Positions 36,357 to 45,002 are shown, counted from the stretch's first letter. The stretch: DNA of 64,000 bases from Leisingera caerulea DSM 24564 (GCF_000473325.1 NZ_KI421513.1:954217-1018216), one strand, 5' to 3'. Numbers and translations are program-made. The notes: generated by a model not told the origin, from the letters alone.

Positions 36357-36880
36357 ACCCAGTTCACCTGGACACCTGCCTTCTCAAAGAACGCCATCAG
36401 ATGGTCACGCTTCATCGCCACGGTGCGGTCATTGACCAGCGGGTGCATGTAAATCACGTCCGCCTCCAGCGCCTGCGCATCCATGTAGAAGGTAACCCCC
36501 TTCTCCACCCCGGTGATCATCGCCAGCGGGCTGACCGCGCCAGGGCGGATGCCGAGGTTCTCCAGCAGACGGTCAGCGGAACCGAAGGACAGGTTGCCGA
36601 TCCCCAGCTCTGCGCCCAGCGCCTTCAGGTCGATCTCCCGGTCCTGCTGCAGCGTCACCAGATAGCTCCGCTTCTTCTTGTCCCGCAGATACAGGTTTTT
36701 CAGCCGCAGCGCGTTTTCGCCCGGCACCATGAACTGCGCCTCGACACCTTTAGCGTCCTCCACCGTGCGCAGCGGCACATGGGTGTGCAGCTGATAGGCA
36801 ATGCCCCAATCGTCCAGCTGCCTCAGCAGCGCGTCCGAGGTGATGGGCAGGCTGTCCTGATAGGCCGATGACGCATCCAT
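36353..36880 (-). CDS. Prolyl-tRNA deacylase (YbaK/ProX, PrdX-type)
   Basis: Free-standing editing enzyme that hydrolyses mischarged aminoacyl-tRNA-Pro, most likely Ala-tRNA-Pro. The 175 residues contain the INS-like YbaK domain: VPLRTVEDA, the substrate-strand LRLKNLYLRDKKKRSYLVTLQ with the conserved Lys, LGIGNLSFGSADRLLENLGIRPGAVSPLAMI, and HPLVNDRTVAM. ATG at 36880 with GGAG upstream is chosen; the longer frame is not conserved-looking. Bacterial ProRS enzymes that lack an INS domain rely on such proteins. Confidence 0.9.
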   Translation of the reverse strand: MDASSAYQDSLPITSDALLRQLDDWGIAYQLHTHVPLRTVEDAKGVEAQFMVPGENALRLKNLYLRDKKKRSYLVTLQQDREIDLKALGAELGIGNLSFGSADRLLENLGIRPGAVSPLAMITGVEKGVTFYMDAQALEADVIYMHPLVNDRTVAMKRDHLMAFFEKAGVQVNWV

Positions 36881-37021
36881 GATCCTACTCCGCAAGTCAG
36901 TCCGGGTTGCTGTGCAGATCACAAAAAACAGCTGCGGGGCGCAAGAGCTGTTCCGCCCCCTGCGCCCCGTTTTGCGCCATAGCACTGCAGGACGGGCGTG
37001 TCCGCCCGCCGCCCTGCCGCA

Positions 37022-38929
37022 TCAAGCCTCGGCGAAATCCGCCCGCCGCGCCTCCTCGTAGTGGTCGAAATCGGTGCTGAACCAACCGGTGCCGCGGGTG
37101 GCACTGGCCAGCGTGTTGCACAAGTCATCCTGCGCCGACATCGGCAGCAGCGTCTCGAACACATCCCAGCCTGCGACGCCAACTTCGGCCTCGAACCCCA
37201 GGATCTGGCCCTTCATCCCGCTCACCACCGGCACCAGCCCGCCGGTGAACACCGACGGCACATGGATATGCACCCGCATGATCGGCTGCAGCAGCACCGC
37301 GCCGGCCTCTGCCAGCGCTTCACGCACCGCATTCTTGCCCGCGGTGCGGAAAGCATAGTCGGAGCTGTCCACCGAATGATGCTTGCCATCCTTCAGCGTC
37401 ACGCAGACATCCACCACCGGGTGGCCGTTCAGGCCCTGCGCCAGCGCCTCCCGCGCGCCGGCCTCGACCGAAGGGATGTAGTTCTTGGGCACCGCGCCGC
37501 CTTTCACGGTTTCGTCGAACACAAAGCCGCTGCCCCGCGGCAGGGGCTTCACCTCGATCACAACGTCGGCAAACTGCCCGGCGCCGCCTGATTGCTTGCG
37601 ATGGCGGTGATGCACCTTGACTGGTTTCTTGATGGTTTCCCGCAGTGCCGGCGGCACCGGCCCTTCCTCCACCTCGACGCCGAACTCGTCCTTCAAAGCC
37701 TGCTTGATGCGGCGCATGTGCAGCGGCCCCTGCAGGTTCAGTAGCACATGGCCGCTGGCCTCATCCTGGCCCACCACCAGCGCCGGGTCGATCTCCGCCA
37801 GCCGCTCCAGCGCCCCCGACAGGCGCGCGTCGTCCCGCTCATGCACCGGGGTGATCACACGCCGGAAGGTCGAGGGCCGCGGCTGCGCCCAGTCCGGCAG
37901 CGGCGCCGCCCCGTCCGGGCCATAGGCGTAACCCAGGTTCAGATGGTCAGACTTCACCACCTGCCCCATGTCCCCAGGTGTCAGGCTGGTGATGGCCGCG
38001 GAACCGACACCGGTCAGCGACCCCAGAGTCGCGCCGCCGACCGGCAGGCCGTTTCCGACCCTGCCGTCCATCGCGCGCACCATCAGCGTCTTGCCCAGAT
38101 GCTTGACCAGATCCGCCATGCAGCCGACCGCCATCACCTTGCCGTCCTGCGACAGCCGCTCCAGCGCAACGCCCACATCCGGCGCTTCATGCCGCAGCGA
38201 TTTCATCAGCCGCAGGATGCCGTTCTTGTGCTCCGCCGATCCCATCAGCGCCGGGATCAGGTCGTTATGCTGCAGCACCTTGGTGGCCACGTCATAGACC
38301 TCCTCCGGCATCACTTTCTGATCCTCGATCAGCTCCTCCAGCAGGGTGTCGTCAAAATCCGCCAGCGCCTCCAGCAGCTCGGTCCGCGCTTCTTGCTCGC
38401 GCGCATACATCGCCACCGGCAGCTCGATCAGCGCCGAGGGCTTGCCCTCCTGATACTGCCAGGCGCGCTCCGAAATCAGATCCACAGCACCCACAACCTG
38501 CCCATCCTCGCGGATCGGCACCTGCCGCAGGATAATGTTGTGGCTGCAATAGGCCTGCAGCGCGGCCACGATTTCCGCCACCCGGTCCGTTGCCTGGTCC
38601 ATGCGGTTGACAAAAATAAAGGCGGGGATCCCCGCCTCCTCCAGCTTGCGCAGATACGGCGCACTCAGCACCGCAGCGCCGGCGTCGGCCGGAACGCAAA
38701 GGACGGCAGCGTCGCTGGCGGCCAGCGCCGGGCCGGCCTGCGCCAGATTGTCGGCGCCGCCCGCGATGTCGATCGCGGCCCAGTCCTCTCCCATGAATAA
38801 AAAAGGCTGCAAAGCGGCGACGCCTGCAACCTCCTGCCTCTTGCCGGCGGCGCTGTCCAGATTGGCGAGCGCCGTAGCCAGCGTTGATTTGCCGGACTGC
38901 GACGGTCCCAGAATAGTGAAAACGCGCAT
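37022..38929 (-). CDS. EF-G-like translational GTPase lacking switch I
   Basis: A 635-residue EF-G paralogue; canonical EF-G is about 700. G1 is GPSQSGKS (8-15), but the RGITI switch I (G2) is absent: only about 40 residues separate the P-loop Lys14 from the G3-like DIAG (54-57), against about 64 in EF-G. G4 is NRMD (108-111) rather than NKxD. Domains II to V follow normally, with domain IV block HRHRKQSGGAGQFADVVIEVKP and domain V ending in VSGMKGQILGFEAEVG. It could bind nucleotide but may not hydrolyse GTP on the ribosome in the normal way. ATG at 38929 has GGAGGA upstream. Stands alone, with hairpins in its leader. Confidence 0.9.
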   Translation of the reverse strand: MRVFTILGPSQSGKSTLATALANLDSAAGKRQEVAGVAALQPFLFMGEDWAAIDIAGGADNLAQAGPALAASDAAVLCVPADAGAAVLSAPYLRKLEEAGIPAFIFVNRMDQATDRVAEIVAALQAYCSHNIILRQVPIREDGQVVGAVDLISERAWQYQEGKPSALIELPVAMYAREQEARTELLEALADFDDTLLEELIEDQKVMPEEVYDVATKVLQHNDLIPALMGSAEHKNGILRLMKSLRHEAPDVGVALERLSQDGKVMAVGCMADLVKHLGKTLMVRAMDGRVGNGLPVGGATLGSLTGVGSAAITSLTPGDMGQVVKSDHLNLGYAYGPDGAAPLPDWAQPRPSTFRRVITPVHERDDARLSGALERLAEIDPALVVGQDEASGHVLLNLQGPLHMRRIKQALKDEFGVEVEEGPVPPALRETIKKPVKVHHRHRKQSGGAGQFADVVIEVKPLPRGSGFVFDETVKGGAVPKNYIPSVEAGAREALAQGLNGHPVVDVCVTLKDGKHHSVDSSDYAFRTAGKNAVREALAEAGAVLLQPIMRVHIHVPSVFTGGLVPVVSGMKGQILGFEAEVGVAGWDVFETLLPMSAQDDLCNTLASATRGTGWFSTDFDHYEEARRADFAEA

Positions 38930-38973
38930 GTTCTCAGATCCTCCCTTGGCTGATGCGGCTGCCCGGTAAGGAG

Positions 38974-39087
38974 CGCGAACGGTCAGGTTCGCGTGACATG
39001 CCTGTGCTGAAGATCTGCCTCGATGCCCGTGCGGGCAGGCCCCGCCGGTGAGTGGGCGGCAAAAGGGCCAACCTCCCGATGTTGGCC
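38974..39087 (-). promoter_or_regulatory. Leader hairpins upstream of the EF-G-like gene
   Basis: Two perfect 7-bp hairpins lie in the 278-base gap: CGCGAAC-GGTCAG-GTTCGCG (38974-38993) and GGCCAAC-N8-GTTGGCC (39066-39087). The first is 45 bases upstream of the ATG and would be in the mRNA leader. No gene is seen in the gap. Confidence 0.45.
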
Positions 39088-39207
39088 AGGCCCGCCCCCC
39101 TGAGTCAAGCGCGCAGGTGGTGCAGCTGCGCTGGTTGCCGGTCATATGTGACGGCCACGCCGCCAGTTTCCCCTGAATGGCAGCATTCCCCAGGGTAAAC
39201 TGACTGC

Positions 39208-39735
39208 ATGAAAATCACCCGCAACACGCCCGGGCAGCTGATCCTGTCCGACACGCCGTGGTTCATCGGTATTGCACTCGCCCTGTTCATTCTGGCTTTC
39301 GCCGGCGCCGGCCTCGGCGCTGCCAGCTCCGGCGGCGAGAATCTCTGGTTCGGAATCATCTTTGCGCTCATGGGCGGCGGCATGGGCTTTGCCGCCTTCT
39401 GCCTGTTTGTGCGCCGGGTGCAGGTGATCCTCGACCGGTCCGAGGGCAGCCTTGTGATCCGGCGCCAGTCGGTATTCGGCTACAGCCGGGTCGAGCACCG
39501 CCTCGCCGACCTCTCCCACGCCGAGGTGGAAAGCACCACCAGCCGCAGCGAGGGCCGCAGCCGCACGCTCTACCGCACGGTGCTGATCCTGGACGGCGGC
39601 ATGAGCGCAGGCCGCCACCCGGTGGACGAGGCCCACACCAGCGGCCGCGGCCCCCACCAGCTGGCAGAAGCGGTCAACGCCTGGCTTCCCGCTGCCGGCC
39701 CGTCAAAGGTTGACTCCGGCGGCCAATCCGCGTAA
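39208..39735 (+). CDS. Membrane protein of unknown function (175 aa)
   Basis: I do not recognise a named family. The protein has two membrane helices (about residues 19-40 and 48-70), then a cytoplasmic-like beta-rich stretch, VQVILDRSEGSLVIRRQSVFGYSRVEHRLADL, resembling bacterial PH-like domains that often follow paired helices. The C-terminal third is hydrophilic (TSGRGPHQLAEAVNAWL). The ribosome-binding site is weak (AGGGT). Codon use looks normal for the genome. Divergent from the EF-G-like gene. Confidence 0.72.
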   Translation: MKITRNTPGQLILSDTPWFIGIALALFILAFAGAGLGAASSGGENLWFGIIFALMGGGMGFAAFCLFVRRVQVILDRSEGSLVIRRQSVFGYSRVEHRLADLSHAEVESTTSRSEGRSRTLYRTVLILDGGMSAGRHPVDEAHTSGRGPHQLAEAVNAWLPAAGPSKVDSGGQSA

Positions 39736-39827
39736 CGCCTGCCCAAACATCCGGGAGATCTGAGTCTTCCGGTCCCTGCCCGTGCCAGGGATCGCCCCCC
39801 ACCAGCGTGTTACGCCCGTGGGGGCAT

Positions 39828-39856
39828 TTGCGCATGGACCGCTTGTCGCCTACATA
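39828..39856 (+). promoter_or_regulatory. Candidate promoter of the ffh operon
   Basis: TTGCGC (39828-39833) and TACATA (39851-39856) are 17 bases apart, 42 bases before the ffh ATG. The 163-base gap also has a 6-bp hairpin TCCCTG/CAGGGA near 39774. I found no SRP RNA consensus here. Confidence 0.35.
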
Positions 39857-39898
39857 CGGGGCGCCACACATTGAAACCGGCATCAGGAGGCCGCAGGC

Positions 39899-41419
39899 AT
39901 GTTTGAAAATCTATCCGAACGCCTTTCCGGCGTCTTTGACCGGCTCACCAAACAGGGCGCCCTCAATGAAGAGGACGTGAAATCCGCCCTGCGCGAAGTC
40001 CGCGTCGCGCTGCTGGAAGCCGACGTCTCGCTGCCGGTTGCCCGCGACTTCGTCAAGAAGGTGCAGGAGCAGGCCACCGGCCAGGCCGTCACCAAGTCGG
40101 TCACCCCGGGCCAGCAGGTGGTCAAGATCGTCCACGACGCGCTGGTCGACGTGCTGCGCGGCGACGAAGACCCCGGCAAGCTAAAGGTCGACAACCCGCC
40201 CGCCCCCGTCCTGATGGTCGGCCTGCAGGGCTCAGGTAAGACCACCACCACCGGCAAGCTGGCAAAACGGCTGAAGGAAAAAGAGGGCAAGAAGGTCCTG
40301 ATGGCCTCGCTCGACGTCTACCGCCCGGCGGCGATGGACCAGCTGGCCGTCCTGGGCGCCCAGATCGGCGTCGACACCCTGCCCATCGTGCCCGGCCAGA
40401 AACCCGTCGACATCGCCAAGCGCGCCAAGCAGCAGGCAACGCTCGGCGGCTATGACGTCTACATGCTGGATACTGCCGGCCGTCTGCACATCGACGAAAC
40501 CCTGATGCAGGAGGTCGAGGACGTCCGCAACGTGGTCTCCCCACGTGAGACGCTCTTGGTGGTCGATGGCCTGACCGGCCAGGTTGCGGTTGAGGTGGCC
40601 GAGGAATTCGACGCCAAGATCGGCATCTCCGGCGTGGTCCTGACCCGAATGGACGGCGACGGCCGCGGCGGTGCGGCGCTGTCGATGCGCGCCGTCACCG
40701 GCAAGCCGATCCGCTTTGTCGGCCTGGGCGAAAAGATGGACGCCCTGGAAACCTTCGAGGCTGACCGGATCGCCGGCCGCATCCTCGGCATGGGCGACAT
40801 CGTGGCGCTGGTCGAGAAGGCCCAGGAAACCATCGAGGCCGAACAGGCCGAGAAGATGATGAAGCGCATGATGAAGGGTCAGTTCAACATGAACGACCTG
40901 AAGATGCAGCTTGAACAGATGCTCCAGATGGGCGGCATGGAGGGCATGATGCAGATGATGCCCGGCATGGGCAAAATGGCCAAGCAGGTGCAGGACGCGG
41001 GCATGGACGACAAGGTGCTGAAACGCCAGATTGCCATGATCCAGTCGATGACCAAGAAGGAGCGCGCCAACCCCGCTCTGCTGCAGGCCAGCCGCAAGAA
41101 ACGCATCGCGGCCGGTTCCGGCATGGAAGTCTCCGACCTCAACAAGCTTCTGAAGATGCACCGGCAGATGGCCGATGTGATGAAGAAGATGGGCAAGATG
41201 GGCAAAGGCAAGATGCTGAAACAGGCCATGAAGGGCATGTTCGGCAAGGGCGGTATGCCGGATATGGGCGGCATGGATCCCAGCCAGATGGACCCCAAGG
41301 CACTGGAAGCCGCGGCCAAGGCAATGGGCGGCAAAGGCGGCCTGCCCGGCGGCCTCCCCGGCCTTGGCGGCGGCATGGGCCTGCCCGCGGGCCTCAGCGG
41401 CTTCGGCAAGAAGAAGTAA
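39899..41419 (+). CDS. ffh: Signal recognition particle protein Ffh (SRP54)
   Basis: GTPase that binds signal sequences and SRP RNA for co-translational membrane targeting. The 506 residues have the N domain (1-90), the G domain with GLQGSGKTTTT, DVYRPAAMDQL, DTAGR and TRMDGD, and the methionine-rich M domain (about 325-440) with the RNA-binding helix-turn-helix. A Gly/Met/Lys-rich tail follows (about 440-506). An AGGAGG site precedes the ATG. It heads a run of same-strand genes leading to the ribosomal protein genes. Confidence 0.98.
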   Translation: MFENLSERLSGVFDRLTKQGALNEEDVKSALREVRVALLEADVSLPVARDFVKKVQEQATGQAVTKSVTPGQQVVKIVHDALVDVLRGDEDPGKLKVDNPPAPVLMVGLQGSGKTTTTGKLAKRLKEKEGKKVLMASLDVYRPAAMDQLAVLGAQIGVDTLPIVPGQKPVDIAKRAKQQATLGGYDVYMLDTAGRLHIDETLMQEVEDVRNVVSPRETLLVVDGLTGQVAVEVAEEFDAKIGISGVVLTRMDGDGRGGAALSMRAVTGKPIRFVGLGEKMDALETFEADRIAGRILGMGDIVALVEKAQETIEAEQAEKMMKRMMKGQFNMNDLKMQLEQMLQMGGMEGMMQMMPGMGKMAKQVQDAGMDDKVLKRQIAMIQSMTKKERANPALLQASRKKRIAAGSGMEVSDLNKLLKMHRQMADVMKKMGKMGKGKMLKQAMKGMFGKGGMPDMGGMDPSQMDPKALEAAAKAMGGKGGLPGGLPGLGGGMGLPAGLSGFGKKK

Positions 41420-41422
41420 GCC

Positions 41423-41974
41423 ATGCAGCTCCCCGTCATCCCTCAGCTTGAAACTGATCGCCTGGTCCTGCGCGGACCGGAGGCGGCGGATTTCGGGCCG
41501 GTGGCAGCGTTCTTCGCCGACGAAGCACGCTCCTGGGGGTTTGGCGGGCCACTCGACCGCAACGAGGCCTGGCGCTGGTTCACCATGTCGGTGGGCCACT
41601 GGGCAATGCGCGGTTTCGGCTTTTGGACCATCACCAGCAAAGAGACCGGCGAGACGCTTGGCATCACCGGCATCTGGCAGCCCGAAGGCTGGCCCGAACC
41701 GGAACTGGGCTGGGTCGCCTTCCCGGCTGGTGAAGGCCGCGGTATCATGGCCGAAGCCGCACTGGCCGCCCGCACCCATGCCTATGAGGTGATGGGCCTG
41801 CCGGCGCTCTGCTCCAATATCTTTCCGGGCAACACCCGGTCGGTGGCCCTCGCCGAACGGCTGGGCGCGGTGTTCGAAAATGAGTTCGACAACCCCAAGC
41901 ACGGGCGCGAGCTGGTTTACCGCCACCCTGCCCCTGCAGCGCCCTGCGACGGCGGGATGGAGGCCTACGCATGA
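41423..41974 (+). CDS. GNAT family N-acetyltransferase (first of three in tandem)
   Basis: A 183-residue RimJ-like acetyltransferase starting 3 bases after ffh. LETDRLVLRGPEAADF opens the fold; the acetyl-CoA loop is AGEGRGIMAEAA rather than the canonical Q/RxxGxG/A. A shared block, MRGFGFWTITSKETGETLGI then WQPEGWPEPELGW, recurs in the next two genes, pointing to tandem duplication. The acceptor is unknown; proximity to ffh and rpsP suggests, but does not show, a protein substrate. Confidence 0.88.
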   Translation: MQLPVIPQLETDRLVLRGPEAADFGPVAAFFADEARSWGFGGPLDRNEAWRWFTMSVGHWAMRGFGFWTITSKETGETLGITGIWQPEGWPEPELGWVAFPAGEGRGIMAEAALAARTHAYEVMGLPALCSNIFPGNTRSVALAERLGAVFENEFDNPKHGRELVYRHPAPAAPCDGGMEAYA

Positions 41975-42088
41975 GCTTTCATCAAATTTGCGCCAACCAG
42001 GCTTGTCCGGCCGCGGCAGGCGCGGCCCGTTTAACTGAAAATTACGCAGTCTCCCCGATACTCCTTCACCGGATGGGTGAAAATTTTG

Positions 42089-42108
42089 CCGGGCGGCCCG
42101 CCGCCCGG
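42089..42108 (+). promoter_or_regulatory. GC-only hairpin directly before a ribosome-binding site
   Basis: CCGGGCGG and CCGCCCGG form a perfect 8-bp stem with loop CCCG. It ends 4 bases before the GAGGGG site of the second GNAT gene. It could limit access of ribosomes. The surrounding 149 bases hold no other clear gene, although a start at 41971 overlapping the first GNAT stop would make this coding. Confidence 0.45.
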
Positions 42109-42123
42109 GCAGAGGGGTATAAG

Positions 42124-42690
42124 ATGACTGATGCGCAAAAACCGTATCCGCGGCTTGTTTCCAAACGGCTTATGCTGATTTCTCCGGCCGATCCGGAATT
42201 TGACGCCAACGCTGCTTTCCTTGATCCGGGCGCGCCCCGCTTCATTGATGCGGCGGACGATCCCGACTCCCTGTGGTGGTCGATTGCCACCATCATCGGC
42301 CACTGGCACCTGCATGGCTACGGCCTGTTTGCGGTTGTCGAACGCAGCACCGGAATGACCGTGGGCCTCGTCGGCCCCTGGTTCCCCAAGGGCTGGCCGG
42401 AGCCGGAACTGTCCTGGCACCTGATGGAGCCGGGCCGCGGCAAGGGCTATGCCAGCGAAGCCGCACAGGCCGTCCTGGACTGGCTGTTCACAGAGGCCGG
42501 CTGGAAGTCTATCGTCTCCTACGTGCCGGAAGAAAACGACGCCTCCATCGCGCTGGCCCGCCGCGTCGGCGCGCGGCCGGAAAAGCCGGTTTCCTTCCGC
42601 CTGCAGCCCGCGCCCAACATCCGCGCCTGGCGCCACATGCCGCCGGTCCGGGTTTCCGGCCCGCAGGCTGCACGGGGCCTGCTGCACTGA
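42124..42690 (+). CDS. GNAT family N-acetyltransferase (second of three)
   Basis: A 188-residue acetyltransferase related to its neighbours. RLVSKRLMLISPADPEFD starts the domain; the CoA loop is PGRGKGYASEAAQAVLDWLF, close to the canonical motif, and IGHWHLHGYG plus FPKGWPEPELSW match the sister genes. ATG at 42124 with GAGGGG upstream is preferred. An in-frame ATG at 41971 overlapping the previous stop would add 51 residues that do not look like the GNAT fold. Confidence 0.85.
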   Translation: MTDAQKPYPRLVSKRLMLISPADPEFDANAAFLDPGAPRFIDAADDPDSLWWSIATIIGHWHLHGYGLFAVVERSTGMTVGLVGPWFPKGWPEPELSWHLMEPGRGKGYASEAAQAVLDWLFTEAGWKSIVSYVPEENDASIALARRVGARPEKPVSFRLQPAPNIRAWRHMPPVRVSGPQAARGLLH

Positions 42691-42751
42691 TGCGCCTGAA
42701 CGGGGTCATATCCCGGCCCGGCCGCGCCCTTCCCATGGAAGGAGCGCGCTG

Positions 42752-43354
42752 ATGCCGTTTGACATCCCGGTGATCGAAACCCGCCGCCTGGTGCTGCGCG
42801 GCCCCGAGCCGCAGGACTACCCGGACTTCAAGGCCACCTTCAGCTCCTACCGCTCCCGCTTCATGGGCGGGCCGCTGAACCCTTACGAAGCCTGGATGCT
42901 CTATGCCGCCGAGATCGGCCATTGGCAGGTCCGTGGCTTCGGCATGTGGATGATCCACGACAAGGCCACGGACGAAACCTACGGCATGGCCGGCGGCTGG
43001 CAGCCCGCAGGCTGGCCCGAACGCGAGATCGCCTGGATCATCTGGCCCGGTGCGGCCGGCAAGGGCTATGCGCTGGAGGCTGCGCACGCCGCACGCCGCC
43101 ATTTTTATTCAAATCTGGGCTGGGAGACCGCGGTCAGCTATATCGACCCCAAGAATCTCGACTCGATCCGGCTTGCGGAACGGCTGGGCGCTAAGAAGGA
43201 CCGCGAGGCCGCCACCATCGACGGCAATGATGCGGTCTACCGCCACCCCGCGCCGGACGCCCTGAAGGACAGCCAGATCGCGCATGGCATCGACATGGAA
43301 ATTGCCCATTACGCCGACCCGCTCTTCAAACCGGAGGGCTGGGCCATTGACTGA
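42752..43354 (+). CDS. GNAT family N-acetyltransferase (third of three)
   Basis: A 200-residue acetyltransferase, closest to the first copy. IETRRLVLRGPEPQDYPDF opens the domain; the CoA loop is PGAAGKGYALEAAHAARRHF. The shared block IGHWQVRGFGMWMIHDKATDETYGMAGGW, then GWPEREIAW, is clear. It ends DPLFKPEGWAID, an extra C-terminal stretch absent in the sisters. GGAAGGAG precedes the ATG. The 61 bases between copies two and three have no feature. Confidence 0.88.
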   Translation: MPFDIPVIETRRLVLRGPEPQDYPDFKATFSSYRSRFMGGPLNPYEAWMLYAAEIGHWQVRGFGMWMIHDKATDETYGMAGGWQPAGWPEREIAWIIWPGAAGKGYALEAAHAARRHFYSNLGWETAVSYIDPKNLDSIRLAERLGAKKDREAATIDGNDAVYRHPAPDALKDSQIAHGIDMEIAHYADPLFKPEGWAID

Positions 43355-43468
43355 ACGGCGTTCGGATACCATGTCGCTGCACTGCGGCGGTGCACAGCTG
43401 TTGCACGCCCGCTGCACGCGCGGCACCCTCTTGACGACACCCCGGCCTGCTGCATTGCGGAGAACCTG

Positions 43469-43777
43469 ATGACAACAGATATCCAAGATCCCGTTGCCCG
43501 TGCAGCCCAGCTGCTGAAGGGCCACCGCGAAAGCATCGACCGCCTGGATGCGATCCTCGTCTATACCTTGGGCGAGCGCTTCAAACACACCCAGGCGGTG
43601 GGCCGGCTCAAGGCCGAACACGACCTTCCCCCGTCCGACCCCACCCGCGAAGCGGCGCAGATCGCACGGCTCGAAGACCTGGCGCAACAGGCCGATCTGG
43701 ACCCTGAGTTCGCCAAGGCTTTCCTGAACTTCATCATCGGTGAAGTTATCAGGCATCACAAGAAACACCAAGAATAA
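43469..43777 (+). CDS. Chorismate mutase (AroQ class)
   Basis: Converts chorismate to prephenate, the branch step to phenylalanine and tyrosine. The 102-residue all-helical protein has the AroQ pattern: SIDRLDAILVYTLGERFKHTQAVGRLKAEHDLPPSDPTREAAQI with the Arg and Lys ligands, and the third helix AKAFLNFIIGEVIRHHKKHQ. Its free-standing small form is typical of this family. GCGGAGAA precedes the ATG. Located 61 bases before rpsP, with a hairpin between. Confidence 0.93.
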   Translation: MTTDIQDPVARAAQLLKGHRESIDRLDAILVYTLGERFKHTQAVGRLKAEHDLPPSDPTREAAQIARLEDLAQQADLDPEFAKAFLNFIIGEVIRHHKKHQE

Positions 43778-43795
43778 CAAAGACAACAGGAACAA

Positions 43796-43811
43796 CCGGG
43801 GCATACCCCGG
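43796..43811 (+). promoter_or_regulatory. Hairpin between chorismate mutase gene and rpsP
   Basis: CCGGGG-CATA-CCCCGG, a perfect 6-bp stem with a 4-base loop, lies 26 bases before the rpsP ATG. No T tract follows, so it is more likely leader structure or processing site than terminator. Confidence 0.4.
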
Positions 43812-43837
43812 ACAACGCCATCAAAGGAGATGTACCC

Positions 43838-44206
43838 ATGGCAATGAAAATCCGTTTGGCCCGCGGCGGCTCTAAAAAGCGTCCCTTCTACCGCATCGTG
43901 GCTGCTGACAGCCGCATGCCGCGCGACGGCCGCTTCATCGAGAAGCTGGGCACCTACAACCCGCTGCTGCCGAAAGACTCGGAAGACCGCGTGAAAATGG
44001 ACATGGAGCGCGTGCAGCACTGGCTGGACCAGGGCGCGCAGCCGACCGACCGTATCGCCCGTATGCTGGAAGCAGCAGGCGTCCGTGCCAAGGCCGAGCG
44101 CAGCAACCCGAAAAAAGGCACCCCGGGCAAGAAAGCCCAGGAACGCGCCGAAGAGAAAGCTGCAAAGGCTGCTGAGGCTGCCGAAGCAGCTGCAGACGCG
44201 GAATAA
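43838..44206 (+). CDS. rpsP: 30S ribosomal protein S16
   Basis: Binds 16S rRNA early in 30S assembly. The 122-residue protein has the conserved S16 core, [41 protein letters not shown] in segments, followed by a Lys/Ala/Glu-rich C-terminal tail (about 85-122) that is long, as in other alphaproteobacteria. AAAGGAGA precedes the ATG. The usual rpsP-rimM-trmD-rplS order is kept here but with inserted genes. Confidence 0.98.
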   Translation: MAMKIRLARGGSKKRPFYRIVAADSRMPRDGRFIEKLGTYNPLLPKDSEDRVKMDMERVQHWLDQGAQPTDRIARMLEAAGVRAKAERSNPKKGTPGKKAQERAEEKAAKAAEAAEAAADAE

Positions 44207-44210
44207 TTCC

Positions 44211-44849
44211 GTGGAGCTGCGGGGCGCTTTTCCCGAAGAGTTCCGCAGCCAGCTTGATCTGCTGATGCGGCTCCGGCGCGACGTGCGCCGGTTCCGCAGC
44301 GATCCGGTGGAGGAGGCAGTGCTGATGCGCTGCCTCTCTGCCATTCCGCTTGCCCCGTCTGTGGGCCTAAGCGAACCCTGGCGCATCCTGCGGGTAGAAA
44401 GCGAAACCGCCCGCGCTGCTGCGCTGAAGAATTTCGAAGCCGCCAATGCCCAAGCGCTGACTGGGTATTCCGGTGAGAAAGCAGAGCGTTATGCAGAGCT
44501 GAAACTGTCCGGCATGCGCGAAGCCCCGGTGCAGCTGGCGATTTATTGCGACGATGATACCGCACAGGGCCACGGGCTGGGCGCGGCCACCATGCCAGAG
44601 ATGCGCCGCTATTCGGTGGTCACCGCCATCACCCTGTTCTGGCTCGCCCTTCGCGCCGAGGGGCTGGGCCTGGGCTGGGTTTCCGTTCTGGATCCGGAGC
44701 AGCTGAACCACGACCTGAACGTGCCAGCAGGGTGGCAGCTGATCGGCTACTTCTGCATCGGCTATCCGGAACGGCTGTCGGACACGCCGGAACTGGAAGA
44801 AACCGGATGGCAAAGCCGGATGGCGGACCTGCCGCTCGAAACCCGCTGA
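44211..44849 (+). CDS. bluB: 5,6-dimethylbenzimidazole synthase
   Basis: Flavin-destroying enzyme that turns FMNH2 into dimethylbenzimidazole, the lower ligand of cobalamin. The 212-residue nitroreductase-fold protein has the BluB signature LLMRLRRDVRRFRSDPV, PLAPSVGLSEPWR, and LGLGWVSVLDPEQL. Start is a GTG at 44211, 4 bases after the rpsP stop with only a weak upstream site, so coupling to rpsP translation is likely. Together with cobC-cbiB it indicates the organism makes its own cobalamin. Confidence 0.92.
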   Translation: MELRGAFPEEFRSQLDLLMRLRRDVRRFRSDPVEEAVLMRCLSAIPLAPSVGLSEPWRILRVESETARAAALKNFEAANAQALTGYSGEKAERYAELKLSGMREAPVQLAIYCDDDTAQGHGLGAATMPEMRRYSVVTAITLFWLALRAEGLGLGWVSVLDPEQLNHDLNVPAGWQLIGYFCIGYPERLSDTPELEETGWQSRMADLPLETR

Positions 44850-44857
44850 GACCGCCC

Positions 44858-44998
44858 ATGGGACGGTTGATAAGGCTTGTGTTTTTTGTTGCAGTGGCCT
44901 TTACCGCGGGCATCTTCTTTGAACGCAACCATCAAGTGGAACTCTGCGAACAATCCGGCGGCCAGTGGCTGCGCGCGGGGTTCTGTGCAAAGGACTGA
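44858..44998 (+). CDS. Small single-pass membrane protein (46 aa)
   Basis: A 46-residue protein with one membrane helix ([19 protein letters not shown]) and a short extracytoplasmic tail containing two cysteines ([10 protein letters not shown] then GFCAKD). Similar small proteins ahead of rimM in other roseobacters, as I recall, support it being real. It sits 8 bases after bluB and 4 bases before rimM in the same frame direction. Function unknown; the paired cysteines suggest a periplasmic disulfide. Confidence 0.65.
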   Translation: MGRLIRLVFFVAVAFTAGIFFERNHQVELCEQSGGQWLRAGFCAKD

Positions 44999-45002
44999 CA
45001 CC

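Noticed and set aside
39736..39898. Possible SRP RNA gene upstream of ffh
   Set aside because: The conserved SRP RNA tetraloop and asymmetric-loop sequence is absent.
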